From: Spirochaetota bacterium
GTDB taxonomy: Bacteria; Spirochaetota; JAHITG01
Direction of reading: 5' to 3'
Assembly (NCBI GenBank): GCA_018817865.1
Contig: JAHITG010000257.1
Span: 1-11,864, forward strand
Length of the DNA stretch: 11,864 bases
Shown here: piece after piece, positions 7,076 to 11,864 of the stretch
How positions within the stretch are numbered: the stretch's first letter is position 1
Layout: every line of letters starts with the position of its first letter
Made by a program: the position numbers and the translations under genes
Notes under the pieces: model-generated
Database searches by the model: none
What the model saw: only the letters and a program-made list of their open reading frames with translations
Told to the model about the DNA's origin: nothing

Positions 7076-7885
7076 ATGTTTAAAAAAATAAGATCACTTA
7101 TTCTTATGGTTACCTTGCTCTTTACTGCAATTACATTAAACGCAGGACAGACAAGTACCAATGTTACGGTTTTTGCAACTGCAACGATCGGAGCCTCACC
7201 CATGTCTCTTACAGTTAATGTTGTTCTGCCGGGACGTTCAGCCGGACTTGATTTTGGTACAGTATTGCCAAATGTATCAAATTTAAGATTCCAGGCAACG
7301 AACCATGTTGAGATTGCATACTTTACAGGAAGTAATCCAAACTGGTATCTGTATGTGAGTTCACAAAACTATTCAGCCCTTACAACTGATGGAGGTTTGA
7401 AAGCAGTTGTATCCGGCCAGACAAACTACTTACCGCTTAAAGTATGGTGTGCGAATTTCGGTCCTGCCGGTTTTGGAAATGGAAGCAATCCGCCTTATGA
7501 CGGATCTGAAGAGGATACCTTTTTATGGAGTGGAGTTGACTTGAATACGGACGGTGACAAGGATGATGTCATGACGACCGGAACCTATTCTGAAGCGACA
7601 TTTGATTCTGATTTTAACGGTGACGGGGATAAGACTGATACATGGAATACTGCGACTGATGGTCCTTTAACAGAAGCAGGAACCGGATGGAACTGGGTAT
7701 GGGATGTGGATCTGGCAGAAAATGATCCTGTTCTCACAAAAAGGGTACTGTGCAAGAAAGTCGGTACTGCAGATAGCTCTTTACCAAGCCCGTTCAACTC
7801 TTACTTTGGTATAGATGTTGCCGGTGCTGCCAGTGCTGATTATGATACCCAGCTTACTTTTGAAATGGACATTAATGAAGAATAA
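7076..7885 (+). CDS. Secreted Ig-like putative structural subunit with two Ca2+-type loops
   Basis: This is a 269-residue product with a clean signal peptide (1-23, cleavage LNA-G). The mature part begins with beta-strand sequence and an L-D-F-G-T-V-L-P-N segment. A later P-N-W-Y-L-Y-V-S-S strand and a final T-F-E-M-D-I strand follow. This arrangement resembles secreted Ig-fold subunits such as DUF4402, spore-coat-U and WxL-type proteins, but the match is by eye and weak. Two acidic loops share the spacing D-x-N-x-D-G-D-x-x-D, at 155-164 and 179-188, as in dockerin, EF-hand-like or thrombospondin-3 calcium sites. The gene has its own strong promoter, long leader and near-perfect ribosome-binding site, and ends before a strong hairpin. 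These signs point to a protein made in excess over those encoded downstream. I infer a surface or appendage subunit, possibly calcium-stabilised. A secreted soluble protein cannot be excluded. There is no C-terminal sorting-like domain and no terminal Phe. Confidence 0.75.
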   Translation: MFKKIRSLILMVTLLFTAITLNAGQTSTNVTVFATATIGASPMSLTVNVVLPGRSAGLDFGTVLPNVSNLRFQATNHVEIAYFTGSNPNWYLYVSSQNYSALTTDGGLKAVVSGQTNYLPLKVWCANFGPAGFGNGSNPPYDGSEEDTFLWSGVDLNTDGDKDDVMTTGTYSEATFDSDFNGDGDKTDTWNTATDGPLTEAGTGWNWVWDVDLAENDPVLTKRVLCKKVGTADSSLPSPFNSYFGIDVAGAASADYDTQLTFEMDINEE

Positions 7886-7921
7886 AAATTCTAACAGGAT
7901 GAAACTCCTTGCAGTAATAAA

Positions 7922-7953
7922 CCGGAAGGGTCATGGAACCGTGGCCCTTCCGG
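7922..7953 (+). other. Strong intercistronic hairpin without a T-run
   Basis: CCGGAAGGG (7922-7930) pairs perfectly with CCCTTCCGG (7945-7953). The stem continues inward as TCATG/CGTGG with two G-T wobbles, giving 14 bp around the loop GAAC. The following bases are GTATATAAAGG, so it is not an intrinsic terminator. It sits 36 nt after the subunit stop and 7 nt before the next ribosome-binding site. It could protect the subunit mRNA from 3' decay or reduce translation of the downstream gene. Confidence 0.75.
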
Positions 7954-7960
7954 GTATATA

Positions 7961-7967
7961 AAGGAGG
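7961..7967 (+). promoter_or_regulatory. Ribosome-binding site of the chaperone-like gene
   Basis: AAGGAGG lies 5 nt before ATG 7973 and directly behind the intercistronic hairpin. Ribosome access could therefore depend on that structure. Confidence 0.75.
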
Positions 7968-7972
7968 AAAAG

Positions 7973-8761
7973 ATGCGGGATAAGAAGAGTTTATCAATTA
8001 TTGTTTTTATAATTATGATGTTATTGTTCACATTGTGTGAATTAAGCGGATTTTCATTGAATCCACCGAAATTTGAAATAGACTGTGAATCCGGGAACAA
8101 AGTAGTTCTTCAGTATGAACTGCAATGCACAAAGGATACTGCTGAATATATTAAAGTGGATTTTAAGGATATATCGGGAAGACTGGATAAGGATCAGATA
8201 TCTGCATCAGGCGACGAGATCACACTTCAACCTGCCAAACCTTATAAATTTGAAATCAGGGTCAATACACCGGTTGAAGGATCCGGAGAAAATATTTTAA
8301 AGGTCTCGTTTTATGATGTTCCAAAAGAGAATAATATGATAGCGATATCAAGCCGTATTTCTACCAGAGTCTATATAAGATATACGGATAAAGCACTGAT
8401 CGATCTTGATGTGGAGAGTATAAGCTTTGAAAAAAAGCTGATAAAGAAACAGTATATTAATTATCTGAAAGTAAGGATCAGGAACAGAGGGAATGTTTAT
8501 TTTCGGCCTGTGGGGAAATTGATCTTAACAGATCCTCAAAATTCAGTTTCCATGTTTTCAATAAATCAATTCAACCTGCCCGTATACTCCGGGAAAATAA
8601 GGGAGTTGATCACTGAAATAAACAGTATCCCTGAAGAAGGGATATATGATGCCCAAATACGTGTAAAGACAAAATTATCCAAAGAAAAAATTTTTAAATT
8701 TAAAATAAAGATCATAAAGGATCAGGAAGTATTAATTATTGAAAGAAACAATGAGGAATAA
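7973..8761 (+). CDS. Exported two-domain Ig-like protein, chaperone-like
   Basis: This is a 262-residue product. Residues 1-26 form a signal peptide or N-terminal membrane anchor with a long Ile/Leu/Met core. The mature chain opens F-S-L-N-P-P-K-F-E-I (27-36), followed by two domains rich in beta-strands, roughly 30-130 and 135-255. Cys38 and Cys52 are close enough in the first domain to form a disulfide. The second domain has the strand sequence Y-L-K-V-R-I-R-N-R-G-N-V-Y-F. The overall plan resembles PapD-type pilus chaperones and DUF916-type WxL-partner proteins, which also open with a P-rich first strand and pair with Ig-fold subunits. That resemblance is structural reading, not a proven match. 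Position right after the putative subunit gene supports a periplasmic or cell-envelope assembly role. The C-terminal tail is very basic then acidic. The final codons overlap the next gene by 11 nt, so translation is probably coupled. No lipobox is present. Confidence 0.6.
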   Translation: MRDKKSLSIIVFIIMMLLFTLCELSGFSLNPPKFEIDCESGNKVVLQYELQCTKDTAEYIKVDFKDISGRLDKDQISASGDEITLQPAKPYKFEIRVNTPVEGSGENILKVSFYDVPKENNMIAISSRISTRVYIRYTDKALIDLDVESISFEKKLIKKQYINYLKVRIRNRGNVYFRPVGKLILTDPQNSVSMFSINQFNLPVYSGKIRELITEINSIPEEGIYDAQIRVKTKLSKEKIFKFKIKIIKDQEVLIIERNNEE

Positions 8762-9887
8762 AAAAGGGATCTGTGTTTTATTGTTCACTTTTATCTTTTT
8801 TTATCCTGTATTTCGCTTGTATAGTGATAATGTAACTATACCGGTTTATTGTACTGTAATCTCTCTATTTTCAAGTAATCTACCCGGACTGACGGAAGAT
8901 AATATTACTATTATTGACCATGACCCTCGTATAATCTATACTCCATATGTTGAGATCACTGTTAAAGTCGACTATCTTACAGGCCTTATCGGGAATTTTT
9001 TTATTGAAGGTGTTGCAGGTAATGCAAGGATCGACCTTGTTGAGAAGACTAATGGAATATATTACGGTACATTTAAAGTTGGTGCAAAAGACGTTAAAAG
9101 AAATACACACATTGTAATAAATTTTAAAAACATCTATGATAATACAACATGCTATACATCCTCTACAAAGCTGGACATTGACAGGCTCGTCTACAAATAT
9201 GAACAGATCGACAGGTTGATTCTTTCAGAGGATGACGGAAAGACCCGTGTGCTGATACTGACCAATTCTTTATTTGAAGATACTATCTTTTCAATAAGAA
9301 AGAATGATAGTTTTGCTGAAAGTATAGCATACGATTTTAATATGTTCTCAGCTGCATCGGGAGAAGCAATAAGAGTTTTTAAAAGGAAGAACAAGATCAA
9401 TATTCATTTCAAGTTGTTAAAGCCTGATATTATTGAAAAAATAGGCGGGAATCTGGAATCAAGCAGGCTTATGATATACTATTACGATGGCGTACAGTGG
9501 ATGCCAATAGGCGGTGAAGTAGACCAAGAGGGGCAGATTGTTTGGGCAGATGTGGGGCATTTCAGTCTTTATGCTATCAGGGAAGCAGGCGGGGATGAGT
9601 TTAAGATAGGGCCGAATCCTTTTACACCCAACAACGATGGTATTAATGACAGCGTGGTCTTCAACCTGATTAATGACTCAGGGGATAAAGTCAGCATTTA
9701 TATATATAAATTAAATGGTAGTCTTATTCGCAGGTTGAATGATGGTGAAGAGATGAACTCCAATGTTATTGAATTGAGTTGGGACGGAACTGACCATGAT
9801 AATGATATGTGTGAAGATGGATTATATATCTATAAAATAATTGTTGGTAAGAGACATTACAGCGGAATTGTTGTTCTTGCTAAATGA
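8751..9887 (+). CDS. Secreted protein with Ig-like, ZU5-like and FlgD-like C-terminal sorting-type domain
   Basis: ATG 8751 gives 378 residues. A TTG at 8739 in frame is possible but adds only four residues. No good Shine-Dalgarno sequence precedes either, and the start lies inside the upstream gene, so expression probably depends on coupling. A signal peptide covers about 1-25. An Ig-like region follows to about 135. A ZU5-like region at about 195-280 contains I-Y-Y-Y-D-G, a W-x-P-I-G-G and H-F-S-L-Y (270-274). The C-terminal domain (about 285-378) is the clearest of its type in the window: N-P-F-T-P-N-N-D-G (289-297), W-D-G at 344-346, then G-L-Y-I-Y-K-I. It ends in I-V-V-L-A-K. These are features of FlgD-Ig, gliding-motility-associated and type IX sorting-like domains. 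The following PorV-like gene suggests export to the surface. It may be an anchor, tip or adaptor for the upstream subunit, which is inference. It shares its last two domains with the propeller protein at 3478. Confidence 0.78.
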   Translation: MRNKKGICVLLFTFIFFYPVFRLYSDNVTIPVYCTVISLFSSNLPGLTEDNITIIDHDPRIIYTPYVEITVKVDYLTGLIGNFFIEGVAGNARIDLVEKTNGIYYGTFKVGAKDVKRNTHIVINFKNIYDNTTCYTSSTKLDIDRLVYKYEQIDRLILSEDDGKTRVLILTNSLFEDTIFSIRKNDSFAESIAYDFNMFSAASGEAIRVFKRKNKINIHFKLLKPDIIEKIGGNLESSRLMIYYYDGVQWMPIGGEVDQEGQIVWADVGHFSLYAIREAGGDEFKIGPNPFTPNNDGINDSVVFNLINDSGDKVSIYIYKLNGSLIRRLNDGEEMNSNVIELSWDGTDHDNDMCEDGLYIYKIIVGKRHYSGIVVLAK

Positions 9888-9893
9888 TATAAT
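9885..9893 (+). promoter_or_regulatory. Extended -10 element at the stop codon, predicted leaderless start
   Basis: TGATATAAT (9885-9893) is a perfect extended -10 whose TGA is also the stop codon of the preceding gene. With the last T as -7, transcription would start at about 9900, adjacent to ATG 9901. No clear -35 is present at the expected distance. No Shine-Dalgarno sequence exists between the stop and the ATG, which fits a leaderless message. Reinitiation by ribosomes ending at 9887 is the alternative. Confidence 0.35.
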
Positions 9894-9900
9894 ATAAAAT

Positions 9901-10842
9901 ATGAAAAGGATCAAAATTATAATTATCTTTTTGCTTTTTCTTTGTGCTCAAACCGAAGCTTCGTTTGTAATGCCAAAAGCTGGTGCAAAAGCTTCTGCGC
10001 TCTCAGGGGCTTTTTGCGGAATTGCTGACGATGTGACAGCTATATACTATAACCCGGCCGGTTTAGGACAGCTGGAAGAACACCAGGTATTTCTCTCAAT
10101 CATCTCTTTATATCACAACCTTGATGATTCTATTTATAACGGCAGCTTAAACGGGGCTTTATATACACCCCATGCAGGTGTCCTTGCACTGGGATGGCAC
10201 GGCCTGTTTACCGGGCTGTATCAGGAAAATGTCTTTGACCTCTCTTATGGGCTTCGGGTAGCTGAATTTTCCCATCATACTTTTTATGCAGGAATGAATA
10301 TTAAAGTTCTGTATAAGAGATATACTGAAAATGGTTATACACAGTTTGATCCTGTCTTTTCTGACTCCTTATCGAAAACAGGATTCTCTGTTGACATGGG
10401 TCTTCTTTACAGATTTCACAGGAGTGTCAATTTCGGATTCTCCCTGTTTAATCTCAACCAGCCTGATATGGGCCTTAATGAAACGAGTAAAGTGCCTTTA
10501 GTCTGCAACATAGGTTCTGCATTTGATCTCTCTTATCTTCGTATACTTAACAATATAGGATGGCTTGACAGATTAAATGTTATCCTGGGGGTAGAAATAA
10601 GAGAAAAAGAATACAGGATATCCCCGGCCCTGGAACTGTTGTTCTTAGAGAAACTCAGTGTGCTTGGAGGGATGAGCTTAGGAGAGAGGGATTTCAAGCA
10701 GGTCTCTTTTGGACTGGGCTTTATCAAGAAACTGGATAAGAAGATGAGCATAGCGATTAATTATTCCTTTGTCTATTATTTGAATGGGGCGCATCAATAT
10801 ACTTACGGAAATCACTATATAGAACTGGGGTTTAAGTTTTGA
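9901..10842 (+). CDS. PorV/PorQ-like outer-membrane barrel protein, third copy
   Basis: This is a 313-residue product with a signal peptide ending near residue 20 (TEA-S). The mature N-terminus has A-G-A-K-A-S-A-L-S-G-A-F and then N-P-A-G-L at 51-55, the same order as in the two other barrel genes. The G-M-G of those copies is replaced by A-L-S. Strand-like alternation continues to a terminal F-K-F. The gene follows the sorting-domain protein at 8751 by 13 nt, which makes the third such pair in the window. The 13-nt gap is pure A/T with no Shine-Dalgarno sequence. Its TGA stop overlaps the TTG start of the next gene. I infer an outer-membrane shuttle for the preceding cargo, and perhaps for the truncated propeller gene behind it. 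A FadL-like transport role is the alternative. Confidence 0.8.
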   Translation: MKRIKIIIIFLLFLCAQTEASFVMPKAGAKASALSGAFCGIADDVTAIYYNPAGLGQLEEHQVFLSIISLYHNLDDSIYNGSLNGALYTPHAGVLALGWHGLFTGLYQENVFDLSYGLRVAEFSHHTFYAGMNIKVLYKRYTENGYTQFDPVFSDSLSKTGFSVDMGLLYRFHRSVNFGFSLFNLNQPDMGLNETSKVPLVCNIGSAFDLSYLRILNNIGWLDRLNVILGVEIREKEYRISPALELLFLEKLSVLGGMSLGERDFKQVSFGLGFIKKLDKKMSIAINYSFVYYLNGAHQYTYGNHYIELGFKF

Positions 10843-11864
10843 AATATTTTCTTTTAACAGGGATTTTTTTTATTTTATTGATCTTTAATTCAGGAAATTT
10901 AAATGCGGCTTATAATATTGGGAACGAAGGCTGTAAACCGGAGATTATATTTGATGAAACCGGCAATAATTTACATTGTTCTTTTTACAGGCACTGGGGA
11001 ACAAAAGGGGTCTATTATAAAAAAAATATAGATGGTGTCTGGGGAGGGGAGATGACTTTAGCAGATTCTGTTGGTTCACCTAAACATCCATCCATAGCAG
11101 TCAGGGGCAATAAAGTTGCGATAGTTTATGTTGCTGATTCGGGAAATGATATAAGGATCCGTATAAGTACTAACGCAGGTTTAAGCTTTCTGCCGGAAGA
11201 GACGATCGATGACGGACAATCCTCACCCTATAAATGGCAGAGTCTGCCGGATGTTACTATTGATTCTTCCGGATATGTACATGTGGTATGGAGTGTGAGG
11301 GATGACAGTAACAGTTTCTGGCGAATTCTGTACAGATACAGGACGACTTCATGGCAGGCTGTGACGACTGTTGATAATTACTCTATGGTACTGAAAAAAC
11401 CGTCTATTTGTGTTGACCCTGAAGATAATATCCATATTGCTTACGATAGGCGCAGCTGGTCAGGAGCCGGATATAAATATATCGGGTATCGACAGAAACT
11501 GAGCTCCGGCATTTGGAGCGCAGCTGAAACTGTCTGGTCTGAAGCAGGGGCAAATGACTGGAATAATCTTATGGCACCTGATATAGGTATCATTTCAGGA
11601 TATCTCCATATTGTCTGGCAGACAGGCGGTGCTAATCCGGATCTGGTTAATTCGGTTTCACAAATTCTATACAGCAGGAAGACAAATCAAACAGGATCAA
11701 CATGGTCTTCACAGGTTACGATCGGGACAGGTTATGTCCCCTGTTTATCCGGCTATAAGGACAGGATAAAAGTGATCTGGTATGATGCAAATCCAAATAA
11801 GCAGGTTAAATCCAGGTTATCACAGAATAAGGGAGCCGTTTTTGAGTCACCGGTTATTGTCACA
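10839..11864 (+). CDS. Secreted beta-propeller protein, 3' end outside the window (partial)
   Basis: The frame is open from TTG 10839 to the window edge (342 codons). No ATG occurs in the first 70 codons, so TTG is the likely start. It overlaps the preceding stop as TTGA, with GGGG (10827-10830) as a weak ribosome-binding site 8 nt upstream. A signal peptide covers 1-23 (cleavage LNA-A). Six propeller-type repeats are visible, beginning near residues 33, 83, 136, 187, 246 and 300. Each has a P-x-(I/V) strand, D-x-x-(G/N)-x-(V/I/L)-x-(V/I), then W or Y. Degenerate Asp-boxes appear at 110-117 and 328-335, with Phe in place of Trp. The layout matches the propeller of the protein at 3478, so the two are probably paralogues. 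A seventh blade and a sorting-like C-terminal domain are expected beyond the window. Ligand and function are unknown. Confidence 0.8.
   Translation, partial: MKYFLLTGIFFILLIFNSGNLNAAYNIGNEGCKPEIIFDETGNNLHCSFYRHWGTKGVYYKKNIDGVWGGEMTLADSVGSPKHPSIAVRGNKVAIVYVADSGNDIRIRISTNAGLSFLPEETIDDGQSSPYKWQSLPDVTIDSSGYVHVVWSVRDDSNSFWRILYRYRTTSWQAVTTVDNYSMVLKKPSICVDPEDNIHIAYDRRSWSGAGYKYIGYRQKLSSGIWSAAETVWSEAGANDWNNLMAPDIGIISGYLHIVWQTGGANPDLVNSVSQILYSRKTNQTGSTWSSQVTIGTGYVPCLSGYKDRIKVIWYDANPNKQVKSRLSQNKGAVFESPVIVT

Noticed and set aside
7973..8050. Lipoprotein signal in the chaperone-like protein (Cys22)
   Set aside because: The residues before the Cys are F-T-L, with Leu at -1. A lipobox needs Gly, Ala or Ser there.
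207..10751. Minus-strand open frames of 60 to 105 codons across the window
   Set aside because: All lie opposite well-supported + strand genes, lack ribosome-binding sites and signal peptides, and have compositions expected of antisense shadows.

Overview
The window reads as a stretch of about 40 % GC chromosome from a Gram-negative (diderm) bacterium, probably from an uncultured lineage of the FCB/Elusimicrobia/Omnitrophota kind rather than a model proteobacterium. The basis is indirect. Every gene lies on the + strand, and every gene whose 5' end is visible encodes an N-terminal signal peptide. Four products look like outer-membrane beta-barrels ending in Phe. Three secreted proteins end in the 'PNNDG ... 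G-x-Y-x-(Y/F)' type of C-terminal Ig-like domain (FlgD-like / gliding-motility-associated / type IX secretion style). No cytoplasmic enzyme, RNA gene, transposase or CRISPR array was found.

Layout. (A) 1-3351: the 3' part of a beta-barrel gene, a secreted protein with two tandem carbohydrate-binding-like jelly rolls and a C-terminal sorting-like domain, then a PorV/PorQ-like barrel. (B) 3478-6691: a secreted seven-bladed BNR/Asp-box propeller protein with Ig-like, ZU5-like and C-terminal sorting-like domains, then a second PorV/PorQ-like barrel, closed by a probable terminator. (C) 6692-7075: a control region with a strong extended -10 promoter, an inverted repeat lying over the -10, and a leader of about 190 nt. 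(D) 7076-11864: a secreted Ig-like putative structural subunit with two Ca2+-type loops, a strong intercistronic hairpin, a two-domain chaperone-like protein, a secreted protein with ZU5-like and sorting-like domains, a third PorV/PorQ-like barrel, and a second propeller gene cut by the window edge. That last gene starts at TTG 10839.

The unifying pattern is a module repeated three times: a secreted protein with a FlgD-like C-terminal domain, followed at once by a PorV/PorQ-like barrel. In Bacteroidota type IX secretion, PorV is the outer-membrane protein that receives CTD-bearing cargo. I therefore infer that this is a cargo/shuttle locus in which each cargo may have its own barrel. Unit D adds a subunit plus chaperone-like pair and shows no usher. 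It may be a surface-appendage or surface-layer operon using the PorV-type route. Domain calls come from reading the translations by eye, and no database search was run.
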